From contig CM067085.1 of NCBI GenBank assembly GCA_034008185.1, forward strand, positions 57,332,602 to 57,396,601: a stretch of DNA of 64,000 nucleotides, in the 5' to 3' direction. Position 1 is the stretch's first letter. Every line of letters begins with the position of its first letter. The DNA comes from Gorsachius magnificus. Lineage: Eukaryota; Chordata; Aves; Pelecaniformes; Ardeidae. The position numbers and the translations under genes were made by a program. The notes beneath the pieces are model-generated. The model worked only from the letters and a program-made list of their open reading frames with translations, was not told where the DNA came from and made no database searches. Of the stretch, positions 13,901 through 27,846 are shown one piece after another.

Positions 13901-16900
13901 TGTTAAAGAGAGTATCACTGATGGATTTATTTTGATTGATTGCATCTGCCCACTCTCTTGCATTTTAAGGTACCTCATTACTGTACGTTCAAGAATTTCA
14001 TTTCTTAGCATGTGTAATAAGCCTTAAACTTTAGATAGCTAATTGGTTCAGCTGGCGTCTCTGTGCCTTAGCTGAAAAGCCAATAAAAAGAAGCACAAAA
14101 AAGAAGAATATTAATAGTTCCTACTTTGCAAAGATAAGCTTAGCAGCCAGTTTATACTTTAATTAATACATGGAAAGAAAAGCATGCAAACTTAAAAATA
14201 GATGTTACCACCAGATTAAAGACTAGCTTGCAATCTTTTTTTTTTAATCACACACACATTTAGCTATTTGTGTCCCCTATAGATTCTTTACCTCTGAGCT
14301 TGCACATTGTGAGGAAAGACAACAACTTGTACATTAAATTCTGTAGGAGTGAAAAATGTACAAGAACACTTTAATCGACATCTTTTACTAGAGGATCCTC
14401 TCTAACAATTATCCTTACTAAAAGTAAAATTCATTGTTCAGTTTCTCTCATCAAAGATATTTGCAAATGGAGAAGAAATGAGGCAATATGGGTTTTGATG
14501 TTCCGAGGATTTTAGTGGCGATAACTACGATATAGTAGTTTGAATACCTTTGTCTACAGTGAGTTAAATGTTGATAAAATGCCACCAAAATATAATAGAA
14601 AATTTTGCTGTAAGATACTTTCAGGCATTTTTTGCTTCTTACAGGTAGTGATTCAAATGAGCATCTGGCCTGGAGTCAGCAGCTCTTCCTCCTACTTCTC
14701 CACACACCGAAAATTTCAGTCTGGGTATGTGCTCTGCAGTTAGAAATATCACTGCACCTGATAATCTAAATGGCGCTGTGTAGGAAGAGAGAGCATGTGC
14801 GGATGGGCAGAAAGCTGGCTCCTGGTATGCATGGACCATCTTACAAGAGAGACCAAGGGACAGATACAGACCTGTCAAGCTCACACAGTGTATGTACGAA
14901 CCATGCATCTGCCCCCTCTCTGACGCCTCCGTGCCACGCCACAGGCAATTTACACATTCCCAAACCTGTGTTTTCTCTTTTCCTCCCTGGACACCTGGAC
15001 AGATACAGGTGATAAAGCCTGCTGACAAGTTTTATCTGGCACGTGGCCTCAGAAAGCAAGAGTCAGTAGTTGTGCACCATTCCCTCAGTACGACTGCAGC
15101 CACACATCACATAGCCCAGGTCAAAGGAAATATATACTCCTCTGCATGACCAGACATGGAGGAGGACACTCCCAAAACATGACCCATGTCAGATTTAGGC
15201 TAAAATAAAATTCATACCCCTGCACTCCCCAGAAAAACAAACCAGCCCTGCCTCTGCTGCCAATTCCTGTCCTGGCCGTAGGAGCCATACATGCAGCACT
15301 CCAAAGGCACCATGCCACAGGTGTGCCACCGCCTGCTGAGAGCCTGGACGGTTTTCTGCCAGGAAGCCTGCCTGGAGCACCTCCAAGGAGCTCAGATTTT
15401 GGGGAGGGAAGCATTTGTTTTTTCTTTTCCTATTGTAAGTAAGACAATACTATTATCTGGATTGAAGTGGTGCAATGACCCACACTAACCTATGACCATC
15501 TTGGGAGGCTAAGGCCAGTCCTCCACACCCCAACACCTCACATACGAGGCAGGAAGCACCGGGAGCTTGCTGGTCAGGCCACCAGGGAAAAGCTTCCATT
15601 AGATTCGTTTCTAACAAACAACCCCTCTGGAAAATACATTTTCTTGCTTTTCCTACCTGGAAATGCCAACTAGGATTTTTAATGGGATATTTGACTTGCT
15701 TGAACAAATGCAGGCTTCATTAGTTGTTATTTTTTTCCCAGTGATAGGCGGTGGTAAATCTCACACTAGACTTTGGTAACTGTGTGTGATAAATGTTGCC
15801 TAGAGCCCTAGCGCTATCTTTTAATAAGCACAAATCTTGCTGCTACACTGCTTTCTTGTTCTTTCTTCAAAAAAAGAAATATCTGCAGATGTCTTATGCT
15901 TGCCCCCATCTTTCCTTTGTTGGTAGAAAGGATCATTTTTCTAAGATACCTGAGCTGAACGGATATTATTTTCTATGCTTTAAAAAAAGGAACCAAAACA
16001 ACACAAAACAAACTTTGTCTTTATTAGCTGACTCGTTTCTTAAGACACCATAATGACAGTAACTGTTTGTAATACTGGTGTAGGCCAGAAACCCTGCTAT
16101 CAACACAATAGGCATAAAATGTTGCTTTGCGGTGTCTGTGGATCATTATACCTACTTACATGCTGCAGGATACAAGTTACTGATAATTTCAGTCTACCAC
16201 CTAACGTCAGAGATCACTTCTTGAAAGCATATTTCTTTCTCTAGTGCTCTATAGTTTTATGGACTGATACACACTGGGAAAGTTCCAGAGGGCAAATCTG
16301 TAATATCGTATCACTTCACAACTGAACAAAAATGTGCCTTTTCCGTCTTCCTGCTACGGAAGTGCAAGAGAACTGTCTTTTAAAAATGTGAGCTCTCCAG
16401 AGCAGGTTTATAGGACAAAGATGATAAGGATGAAAGTTCTTATTTACTGCAAATAGTCTTCTGGGTCTGTCTTGCAAAGAACATGAATTGTTTGTACATT
16501 TGCGTCATCCCCCAGAACACAAGACAGAAATAAAAGTTTGGAGATAAGTGGTGAGTCCCATCGCTGTGGGCAGCAGTAGTGAGACAGTCCTGACGGTAAG
16601 TTGGGCATGTTCCTTGCCCTTCCCTGCCCCTTTCACTTTGGCTTTTCAGTGGCTCTCAGTTATCCTCAATGGTAGCGCAAGGCTTACAAGTTCAGTTGTT
16701 CCTTTGTTGGGGAAAAAAAGCAGGCGAGCATATCTCAAAAATGTCACTTACTCATGGCACTAAAATGAAGCATCTGTCAAATTACATGAAACAAGGATGG
16801 CCCTTGCTACGATTTAAATTATCACCACTTGGCATTTGAGTTGACACCTGCCTGGGAGGCGAAAGGAGGCTCCGGTATTGCCTGCAGCCTTGTGGTGGCA

Positions 16901-17639
16901 CTGACATCCACATGCTGCTCCTCCACAGCACAAGCAAGACCCTGTGGAGGTCTCTGCTGCACGGCTAGTCTGTCTGGGCTAATTCAGGAAACACAACACC
17001 CAACAGCACCTGGGTATGTGCCTACACACCCAAGCTTTTCCGAGTATGAATAACAATCACATATATAGATTCTTCACCTTATGGGTTAGCATTGACTAAA
17101 CAGAAAAGCAAACAATCCAGCTATCTGGGAATATCTAAGGAATATAACTTTACAAATGGATTAGCTTTTGTACCTCAGGTATCAACGTTTTGAGCTTCAT
17201 ACTGGCACTGCCAGATGTCAGCAGGTATTTTGGTGAAGCGAAGCGTCAGGAGATGACGCGTGGCCCCGCATCCCACAAAGGGGGTAAATATGCCCAGAGG
17301 AGGTGAATGTGAACTCACCATGCTAACATTTGCATCTCATTTACAGCTGCCTTAGGTATCGCTGCACAACCCTACACTACACTATGCAGACACGTCCCCA
17401 GTCTCTTCCAAGGCTCCTACTGCAGCTTATGGGGATTATGCTGGCAGAGAGAGCAGGAACCAGCTGCCATTGAACTTCACCAGGTACCAGTGCCTCTGCA
17501 TTGAATTATAGCTACGGTTACACACTTTTGCCACCTGATTTCCTAATGAAGGCCGGTGTATGACGCTGGAGGGTGTGCATGTGCCTGTCTTCACACAATG
17601 AGTGAATGCTCTGACTGGTTTCAGTGAGCTGCAGCAGAG
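10946..17639. other. Intergenic/intronic DNA, no gene recognised
   Basis: AT-rich sequence with T-runs near 10945-10962 and A-runs near 11010. Moderately GC-rich patches occur at 13245-13400, 14770-15100 and 15230-15600, with short overlapping frames on both strands. None shows a recognisable domain or a consistent exon with splice sites. No known interspersed repeat was recognised. Confidence 0.45.
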
Positions 17640-17935
17640 GTTGGAGCCTCCTGCCACTGCCACCGCAGCATGCCAACATGGCGGCCCCACTCCCCTCAGC
17701 TGGCCAGTGCGCCGTCCTGCCCAGCCACCAGAGAGCAGCCACCGTTGACCAAGCCCAGGCCCTACCTGGCCACCCAATCTGACCGGACACCATGTCTACC
17801 CAATCCGAACGCATGGGGGGTGCTGTGGCCACCCAAGTGGAGTAGGCGCCGCTGTCTAGGAGGCAGTGCAGGGGCAGCAGGGCAGCTCCCTCAGCAGGCC
17901 AAGGTGGGGAGGAAAATCTTCCTCTCCACAGCTCT
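17640..17935. promoter_or_regulatory. GC-rich patch with YY1-type motif
   Basis: About 300 bp are clearly GC-richer than the flanks. At 17675-17685 the sequence AACATGGCGGC matches the consensus bound by the zinc-finger factor YY1, a motif common just downstream of transcription starts in vertebrate promoters. The patch holds open frames of about 110 codons on both strands (17670-18008 plus, 17436-17777 minus), which is expected from a low density of AT-rich stop codons. A promoter role is inference; the motif itself is seen directly. Confidence 0.3.
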
Positions 17936-18659
17936 TGGTAGGTTTGTAGGTTGGGATTTTACACCAGCGCCATTCAAATATTATGAGAGTTATTGGTGTC
18001 TGCTGTGACCACTACTTCCATTTCATCTTTGCTTCACGGCCTCTAGGCAACCTCAGAGGGCAACAGATTCAAGACGGCTACAATAAACACTGTGTCACAC
18101 TGATGTGACAATCGTGATTCATGAAACAGGGTACTTTTATAACAGACTTTAATTCATTATAATTATTTTTAAAATTAAAACAAGACTATTACTGAGTAAT
18201 CTGACTACTGCTCATTGTTGATAGTCTTTGAGAAATCTTTTTCACTTGTTAGATTGAGGAACCTAAAAGAATAGACCGTGTTTCAGATGTGGTGAGCTGA
18301 GGTAAATGTACACTGTGACCGTTCAGCACCTTTGGGAGAAATCAAGGCAAGTCAGGCCTAGCACCCTCCAAGCAGCCTGCCTGATCTCCCCGGAAGGGCA
18401 GAACTCTGCCTCCTGCTCACCAGTGCTGCTTCTTGACAAAAGCAATTTTTAATCATTTACCTATCCCACATTAGTATTTTTTAATAACAGCTGCTCAGCT
18501 GGAGTTGGTAGGACTAAAAAAGCTGCAGGTGTTCACCACATGTGTCTTGAAGTAACATTTGGAAGAAATGCATCCTCATATTGGCTTCGATTGTCTCATA
18601 TCCTCCATGAACCTTGCTTTTTACAAAATCTTTTTTGCAAAAAAACAAAGTTCAAACAC

Positions 18660-19100
18660 AAGGTCATCCAAGAAGCTTTATAAAATGTGTTCTCTGGATG
18701 CACTGTAGCAAAAGCTATATCCAGTGAAATCTAATTTAATACATTAATGTGGATCCATAAAACAAAGTTGCACATTGTGCAAGCAAAGTTATTTATGGCA
18801 CTGGAATCTTACTGATTACAGCAATAAATAATACAGTATGTATCACTGGGAAATAATATAAAATCAGTTAATCCGCAGGAGCAATGAAGAGAATTGGAAC
18901 AATTCTGCTATTACTCTAATGCAGTAATTTCATAACGGCTGCCTTCATAGTTTCACTTTTCAGAGCATTAAGTCTCTATTCTTTTGGTAATAATTTGGGG
19001 AAGATTCCTTTCTGTTGTTTATCATGTGGGTGAAGCTGCCCCTTGCTAGTTCAAACCAATGGGATTATAAATCTTCAATAGTCCCACCATCACACTAGCA
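18660..19100. promoter_or_regulatory. Candidate conserved non-coding element
   Basis: An AT-rich, low-repeat block with dense transcription-factor-like motifs: a perfect 15-bp palindrome TTGCACATTGTGCAA (18768-18782, resembling a C/EBP-type site), several TAAT cores, and an ACAAAG motif at 18763-18767. It has no open frame and no transposon signature. This texture is typical of deeply conserved enhancers in gene-poor vertebrate regions, but conservation cannot be seen from one sequence. Confidence 0.25.
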
Positions 19101-22100
19101 TGATCTCAGCTTAATGTGGGGCCACAGTTCAGCCAGTACCAACTGCTTCAATTTCTCTTGCAGTTTGCTTAGGCTTAACGCTGCCAAAGTGCCACACCCT
19201 CGCTGCCTGAACCTGATTACACCACTGTCACAGTGTTACATGGAAAGCAAAATCCACAGCTCTCCTTTACATGACTCCCTTGCATAACGCAGGCATAAAT
19301 CAGGAGGAACAAAACTGCTATTACTTAAGAAGAAAAATAAAAAAACCAAAACTTCTCAGAGTGCTTGCTTGCCAGCTGATTTACCTCCACTGCAGCTACA
19401 GCCATGTTCCTAAATAGGAGAAGGAAAAAATCTCAAAATACATATTTATATCATTTCTGGTCCCAGGCATAACTGGACCAGGTCCTCTACCTCTCCCCAC
19501 CTCTTGCATTTGTATAGGATCCAGGCTGTTTTCCCCTAATTTAGGGCTGGATTATGACGCTGATGTGCAGGCAGGTTTTGGATTATCAGTACCCGGGAAA
19601 AAACCTGCAAAACATTATTCTCAATGTGCTAATTACTTTCCCAGGATCTGCAACGCACAGGTGAACAGTTCCCCCTGCTGCACTGAGCTATGCGCATGTC
19701 TCCTCTAACCAAACACTTCTCTTGCTTAATAGGCTATCCAGTAGAAGTACCGGTCTGGGAATGTCTTTGCATGAACTTATGGCAGTCAAAAAATACAGCT
19801 GTACCTAGTGACATTAAGGTAGTCAAGGGGATAGTCTCCCTGCATTTATTCCCTTCAGTCCTGCACCACTAGGCTAAGACCAAACATCGTCTAGAAGAGA
19901 ATACATAGTATGCCGGTATTCAGTGTATCTTGCCAGGAAACCATCACATTTTAAAATATTCTCCAATGTTTTAGGAATCTGTTCAATGAGTACTAAATTT
20001 AGAATTTCTAGGAGCAGCTCATGGGCTCGCGTTGAGAGGTGAACTTAGCACCATGAAAAGATGTGGCTGCAGCTGTTCTTTTCGGGTTCTGCAGTATCTG
20101 CCTCAAACTCAAATCAGTTTGGGAGCTCAAATGTGCAGCAACTGATTTTGGGAAATTTTTCCAATTGCCAAGCTCAGAATAATAGTACAACTGTTTCTAG
20201 TATTGTGTACCTTCAAAACGTTCTGCATATTCACTTCAAAATATTCTTCAAAATATTCTGTATATTTACAGGGAACTGTGTGATTGTGAAAGAACTGTGG
20301 GGCTTAAGTTACAAGTGAGCTGTAGGTAGGAAAATCAAGTTTGCTCTTCAGGTATAATTGTGATACAGCTGGTTATCAGGGCTGCACCCATACACACATC
20401 CAATGCCCTTCAGTCATCAGGTGGTCCAGGAACTCCCCAGCCAGGCACCTGCACTATGCCCAAATTTTTGTGCAACACGTTGAAGGGCAATGAGGAAATA
20501 AAGGCACTTTCCTCATCTCTTGATACTTTGAATACTCTTCTAATGCTCTACTGACTCTTCTGTTGTTCCTCTCTAATTTTGATGGCCATCTCTCACTTAC
20601 ATTCCCTTGTGGAGGCAAAGGACCAAGGAGAATGATGTTTTGGGGTGGGCTCATGCAGTTATTTCTTTTTTAATGTCTGAGTGCAAATTCAGTGGAGATA
20701 TTAAGCAGATGTATAAACAATGGCACCCATTTCACGCAGATGTGTGCAGTTTTGGCACTCTGTTTTATTGGAGCAGTTAACATTTGCAGTGACAGAAAAC
20801 AAAGAGCTCTGTTTGCATTTGAAGATGTTTTATATTTCCTCTTTAAACAGTAAGGCTACAAAAGGGCTTTTCTAATGACAGTTTTTCTTAGTAAATCATA
20901 TTGCTTTTGTTTTCACTCTGAGGGCCACTGTCACTACATGCTCCACAAACAGGACATACATTAGCCATCCTGATAAAGCTCCATACAGTAATAAATGCAT
21001 TTCTTGCAAATAACCAACCAATCTGAACTGTTCAGAAAGCAAAACTCTTAATTAACTAGCAGCATATAACCTAAAATATTCACCAACATTTGTTAGTAGA
21101 CTAATCAGACACTCACCACTATCAGAAACTTACCATTTTCAGAAAATGAACTGTTGCTTCTCAAGTTCTCCTCCTTTCGACCTTCAGAACTCCCAATGTC
21201 AAAACCAATCATTGCTGTTATCAGAATTTTTCTGATTGTCCTCAGCTGGAAAAAAAAAAAACAAACAACAAAAAACCACCAACCAACCAGCTACTAAAAC
21301 CCTCTTTTAATACCAGCCTGCCTGTTCATCTCTCAGAGGTTTTTAGGTGTCTTCTCAAATTATTGTATTCCATTTGAGGAACATGCAGAGAAGAGTGCTT
21401 AGGGCCATCGTGAGACAAATAGGCACCCATGGGAAGATATTAATTTGATTTTCTTCACCTGCTGAAAGAAGCTAGAACAGGTAAGTGAAAAAGCCCCCCA
21501 CTGCAAGCGTTGTATTAAGCAGAGGATTCACCCTGTCAAGAAGGCCTCCCTTTGATCAGATCCTTGTGCTTTCACATGTTTCCTGCCCTCTGGTGTCCCC
21601 ATGTTGTGCTGGCTGTGGTCCATGCATTCCCTTGGCTTTTACAGCTAGCTTCCAGTATGGAATACAGCCACTCTGCTACAGCAGAAATGTGAAGAGAGCA
21701 TGTTTGATCTAAAAAGGTTAAAGTTCTATTACCCAAATAAAAAGTGTATTGTTTAGAAAAAGCTTTGAGAGCTTCAAGGAGAAAAATAACTGAAATTTTG
21801 TTCCTTCTCTCTCCCACTGTGGATTGAGTTTTATACTCTATAAATTGTCTAAGAATCGGCCAAAATAAAAATGCAGCTATTTCTGGTTTTATAGAACTGA
21901 AGATAAGGGGAACGTGTGGAAAGCAGAAGGGACTGTATAGTGTGTTATGAGAGCCACCTACACTTATAAAAGGAATGTATATTAGTCAAACTTTGTCAAT
22001 GGAGTATGGGAAATGGAGTTTGTTGGATGCACGCTCCCAGACAATGTGAGAATGTATGTGCCTGCTGCACACTTAGCTGTGCTTCCGAGCCCACAAATGC

Positions 22101-25100
22101 ACGAGCAGAAGCGTAATTTGTTACTGAGGTTTGCATGCTGATTTCAAATGGGCTACACTAGCTGCTATTCCACAATCACGTTAAACCAGCACTGACACTG
22201 AAAGGAACGTACTTCCTTTCTTCCAGCAGCAGATATTTGGTCCTGCTCTGTTTCTCACTATTGGTAGTATAACTATTTCTCTAACTTTCCAGAGAATTAA
22301 CCTGGAGAACTAATCCTGGTTAAAACTAACCCTTTTTTTTCTTGGTCGTTTTAAGCAGTTCCGTTTGCTCAATCCAGTTTAGTACTACCAAAATACTGGC
22401 CTGTATTTGCACGATCAGAATTTGTCTTTTGTAACATAAAGTAACGGAAATGCTTCACTAATGATTAGCAATACCTATCTTGAGATATTTTTCAGGGAGT
22501 GAAATTTCAAAGGTGCAGGAGTATGACAGATGTTCGACTTCATATCCGATTCTCAGGCTTCATCAGAGGCTTTCAGGTGGGGCTGCCATCATTAAGGAAC
22601 CCACAGACTCTAGAATCCTTCTGAAAACACAGAGTAAAATTTGCTTTACTATTAAGTAAATTTAAATGCGGATTTACATGATTAAAGGTTGGCACTGGAG
22701 TCAAAAAGAAAGTTCACTGTCACTAGGAAGAATTTTGGAAGGAGACAGAAGCTGGATTCAGAGCTCACGCACACATTTGTAACCCCACCACTATTGATTA
22801 AAAACCATCTCAAAGCTGTTTCTTGGAATCGTAAAGATTTATGTGATCAGAGCTCTTGCAACCCAAGATGAGAGCAGCAAGAAGCAGTCTCAGACTGGTA
22901 AAGGCTATGACTGACTCTGATCAGGAAATATCTCCCACAATTAAGACTGCATATTTTATGCCTTGTCCATAATTTTGGAGGAGTATTTTAATGCACAGGT
23001 ATATGCTTTCCATCCAATTATTTTTCTTCTTTTTTTAATCAATATACTTTACTTTAGCAACCTGAAATGCCTATTTTTTGCTTTAAAAAACAACCTTCAG
23101 AGACATGCTGGTTTCTGAGTGAAACTGATAAAACCACAGAAATTCAGAGATAATGGTAAAATTTGCTCTATGTATTTTTATTCTTCTCCCTCTGCCAAGT
23201 TTGAAATGCAAATTTTGGGAACCTGCACAGTGTAGTGCTTAAAGATAAACAAATGCAGTTTCAAGTCAAAAATCTCATAAGAGACAAAACATGCTACAAG
23301 GATTCCCGAGCTCAGTCCATGTGTCTTGAGCTCTGAAATGCCACAGAAGGCACAGCTCTTACATTTTGTCCAGAATGTGACATGTCAGAACAATCTATGC
23401 AGCAAATTAATGCAAATACTCACTATGTGACATTTAGCTAAAGTGCCCAGTTGCTAACTGGCACTTTCTCCCCTTTGTTATTTTCTATATTCAGCATTAA
23501 TAAAATTCCCAATGTTTTTGATATTATGCATCTTATTTCAGCCAGCAGTCTAGGAATTTCCATTAGTGATTTTTTTTTTTTCTGAAGACTCCATATGCCG
23601 AAAGGTTAAAGGTGAAATGAAAGGCATCGCCTTGCTTTTCAAACCACACCCACTGCTTCACAAGAGGCAAGAGGAATTGCCTGCCTTGCCTGGGTCTACC
23701 TTTTTCAGCAGACTCTTGAAAAAAAGTTGAAATTTTTCTCATTCCAAAACTTGGAAGAGTTTTCTGCAGCGGAGTAATTCAAACTTTTTTATCTGTTGCT
23801 GAGTTCTCTGAACAATTTGATGAATTCAAGTGTAAGAGAAGGGAAAGTTCAGGAAATTGCTCCAGAGAATGCCTGCTGCAGCAGGTAGGTCTCACCCTGC
23901 AGAGTCAGGATTGCAAAGTGTAGCTCATTTCAGCCCGTCTCCTAGTACATTCCTGTCCTAAGACTGTGACAATCTTGAGTGTGGCCTAGGATCACTTGGA
24001 AGTTACGGCCTCACCGAGCCTGCTCTGGCAATCCCTTTGTTACAGAGGTGCCGCTCTCACCGGGGAAACGTGCTGAGGACTTGCATGGCTCCATCCATCT
24101 TCTCTCTGCTCAGACATCACGTGCTCTGTCAGAATCCCACGTAGAGTTCAAGCTTTTCTCTACAATGAACATCGCTGATATTGCCTGCCCTTCCCTCTCT
24201 CACATCATCTGAAGTTTGCAGTGAGTTGGCCAGAAAGCTGGTCGTGAACTGGAGAGCATAACACAGCTCTTTTTCGAGTCGCATGCCTGCACCGCACTCT
24301 AGAGCGGCATATGCGGAGACAGCAACAAAGCTGGGGTGGCAAAAGCTTGTCCTGGTGCTCAGTGGATGAAGTCTGTCCTGCCTCTCACTTGGCTAACTGC
24401 AAGTGGGCTAACTGCGAGCGCAGATACCTGCTGTATTTGCATTTCAGAGGATGGGCATACACAGCAGCTTGACACCTTTGAGAGCAGTTATATCTCATGA
24501 GCTGAAAGTATTTTGTAGTTGGCTTTTATGTACAGAGCTGCCTGTGAATAGTCTGTATGTTAGTGGGCAACATGCAAAGTGCAGTCTTTAGTTTAGGTAT
24601 TGCTGTTATATAGGGCATAAGGACAATAATCTTGACAATGTACTTCAGCCTTGCTTTTGTCTTCTTTCTCTCAGGTGTTTGTATTGCCCTAAGGGCCCTC
24701 TTGTCTGGGGGCTTTTTTTGCAAGTGCACAGGCTGTAAGTGTATGTTTGCATTTTCAGAATGTTAACAGAGTAGGTCAGGGACAATTGGTTTCATTAGAT
24801 TACTGTATCTGAACAGCTACTTGATGCCTATTGGACTTGCTTTCTTTTTTTCCTGTGTTATATTTAGCTGTGACCTTGAATTTTGTTTTCTTTTGTTCAT
24901 GTGTTCCGAAAAAGGATTTTCCCTCTCTCTCTATCTTGACAATGACTAGAAATGGATTTTATTTTTTTTCAAACTCATGCATGAGCATAGTACATTTCCT
25001 AACATGATGTTATGAGCATACAGCACTGGGCTGTCCATCAGAGAATGTTATCCTCTTTCCTATACTGGCTACCTAATATTCACTTTTTCCTTTAGATGGA

Positions 25101-27830
25101 CTGGTCCTTGAACACAACTTTGTGTTAAACAGGGTTGCTCTAAAAAGCCACAGCTGAGAAATTAGAGAGTTCTCTTCTCCTTTGCTGACTTTGCTTCATA
25201 TTTTGCATTCTTTTTGTTAAGGACTCGGTAAGTACAGCAAGGAGACAGACTTGTGGAGTCCCACGCCTCAGCCACGAGCCTGGCTCCACATCTGCACCGT
25301 GAAGTCAGGAAATGCAAGCTTGCAGAATTTCCAGTAGCGCGGGGTGGGCAGCAGCAGCTCTCCCTGCACCATTGTTCCACCTGCCAAGAGGCTAAAATGC
25401 TTCTTAACACTGTAGTGTCATCTTCAGATAGCAGCTGTAACATAGAAAATGAAACGTTTACTTGGTGGCCTGCTTCGCTCCTCAGACTTGCTTCTTCTGG
25501 AAGGCGCTCCAAGGCTGGCATCTGCTGAAGTCCTGCCAGGCTGAGCAGGCTGCAGGGGTTTTCTGCTCCCACCTGCTGTGCGTTGGGTCAGACTTTAGAA
25601 ATTCCGTCTCCAAAGACAGGAGAACTCAGAGACCATGGTCGGGGCCCAGAGCTCTTGCTGCTCTGCCTCCAAACTCCCCATTGGAAAGGAGCAGTTTTCA
25701 CCCTCTGCTCCTCACCTACCTTCCCCGCTGACCTCCCCAACCACCATTCTTGCACTGCAGAGAAAGATGGTTCCCAAAGCTCTGCACAGCCTTCCTGACC
25801 CAGGGGCATAAATCAACTCCATATATTTTCTTGACTGTATAAACTCCAGAATTTTTATTTGAGTGAATGGGCTTAGTGCTTGCATCAATGATTATGATGG
25901 TCTATAAAATTAACTTGCAGTACTTTATTTCCACTAAAGTAAACAAGAAATCATGTAAGGCATCCCAGAAGACATAGTGAGAGCTTATCTATAATCTCCC
26001 AGTCTAGTCTGCTTGGGAAAACACAGAGCAGACCCCAAGTGTGACTCTATATGAGAGTGGTTGTTCTCCTTTGCACCAGGGAGAAATGACCATGTTAACC
26101 TGTTGCTGGTCCTTCTTCAGCAACATGGCAGCTAATACTCAGTTTGCTAATATTCAAAGTCTACTTGAACAAGCAAATTCAGGAGCTGGAAACAATCTGA
26201 CCGCGGAGGCAAAAGCTCCACACAGGTTACATTTCCCTGCTAATTTTCTTGCTGTCTGGCAGTCAGTGACCTGTAGCTCGGATACCTCTGCACTGCCTTG
26301 CTGTGTACAGTGAAACACATCCTGACACAAGCAGCCTGGAAATTCTAATAAAAATCACTATCATAGCATATATATAAATATATACAGTAATAGGCTTTAT
26401 TTCTTGCTATTCTAAAGTTTGAGGTTTTGATAATAGCTATATACTCCAGAGGAAACCTCGGTAATCTCAATCTCCAATTGCAAAACTTTTTTGTCACTGA
26501 ATTTCTTATTTACCTTAACAGCTTTTATACTTTTTCACTTGCTGTTAGACTAAGCCTGCTATGACCATATATATGAAGGCAAAGGATACACTATGGTTTT
26601 GTAGTCTTCTCTCCCTTCCTAGCATAGTGCAATAGCTATTGGGGATGTGCTTCGCAAACTCCATAAATCCCAGGACATCTGTCACACATCTAAATCAAAG
26701 TGAGGAAACTCCTTTGCTACAGGGGTTCAAACGCTCAGCAAGAGACGCCGATGCCTCGCAGTCTGCATAGATAAAACCAAAGCAAGCGCAGGTAGCAGCC
26801 GGAAAGATAAAACAGCTCGCATGAGGTCCGACAGATCAGCACACAGCTGCCAGAGCCGGGGTCTCGCTGCCCACCAGCACCCTGGGAAGTGCCCTCCTTT
26901 CCCACTCGACAAGCAGACCCAGACCCTGGGTCCAGGCCGCTTTGCTCAGAGGGGAAAATGTTTAACCTGCTGCTGCCAGGACAATGCATATAATGTCAGG
27001 CTAAATGACAGGCTTTGAACAAAAATTTAGCTCTGACTTCTAATCCTGCATTCTGTTTCAAAACTGTGGTGACATAAAGGTCAAAAGACATAGCCCTTCT
27101 TTCCAGCAGACTTCTGTTTTCCTTTAGAGAGGTAATAGTTCAACCTTTAAGCTTTCCCCACACCTGTATGATTCCATCTCCTTTTATAATATGCATATAC
27201 TTATGTTCAGTAAAAGCAAATCTGATTTCTCTTAGTCAGCCTACAAGGTACTGCTACTTAGGAATACTTAAGAAGAAAGGAATCATAAAATATCGAATAT
27301 ATCACACAAAAACTGTGTGTAGGACTCCAATCATTCTGAAATATACTTAATTTTTTCTCTTAAACAGAAACTCATAGTAAGCAGTAAGAACATAAAAGGA
27401 GCAGCAATAGATAACACAGAGCTGAAAAATTGTTTCTCTGAATACTACCAGAATGTACCTATGATAAATGATCCTTCCCTAGTATTGTCTGCCCCAGAAA
27501 AATGGTATACCAAAGTCAGTTAAGTTACTTCTAAGATTTTTCTTATCCAGACCTTTTCTCTAAACCAGAGCTCCATGAAGATACTGCCAGTCATGTTTCT
27601 CTGCATACTGTTTAGGCTGCAAGGTACGGATACTTTGGTGGTGCCTGCTACTGTAACATTCTTCAATAAAAAAGCTTAATGGAAATGTAGCATCGATAGC
27701 TGTTGTTACTACACTTCTGTAACATAAGGAACTGCAGCGATGCCGTACTTCAGCCTCTCTGCTGGCTTCAGGCACAGTGTTAGTCCTGGCCACCTAAGTA
27801 TAACAGAGGAGATGTGAGGTATTTCACAAG
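19101..27830. other. Intergenic/intronic DNA, no gene recognised
   Basis: AT-rich sequence with A-rich simple runs (21248-21292, a mix of A, CAAA and CCAA units) and no repeat family that I can name. GC-richer patches at 25250-25800 and 26740-26960 have overlapping frames on both strands without recognisable domains. Confidence 0.45.
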
Positions 27831-27834
27831 AGGA

Positions 27835-27846
27835 TGACGTCACGTG
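27835..27846. promoter_or_regulatory. Fused CRE and E-box motif
   Basis: TGACGTCACGTG is a perfect 8-bp palindromic cAMP-response element (TGACGTCA, 27835-27842) that shares two bases with a perfect CACGTG E-box (27841-27846). CREB/ATF factors bind the first and USF/MYC-type factors the second, so the fused site could be bound by either. No adjacent gene start is visible, so a role is inferred only. Confidence 0.4.
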
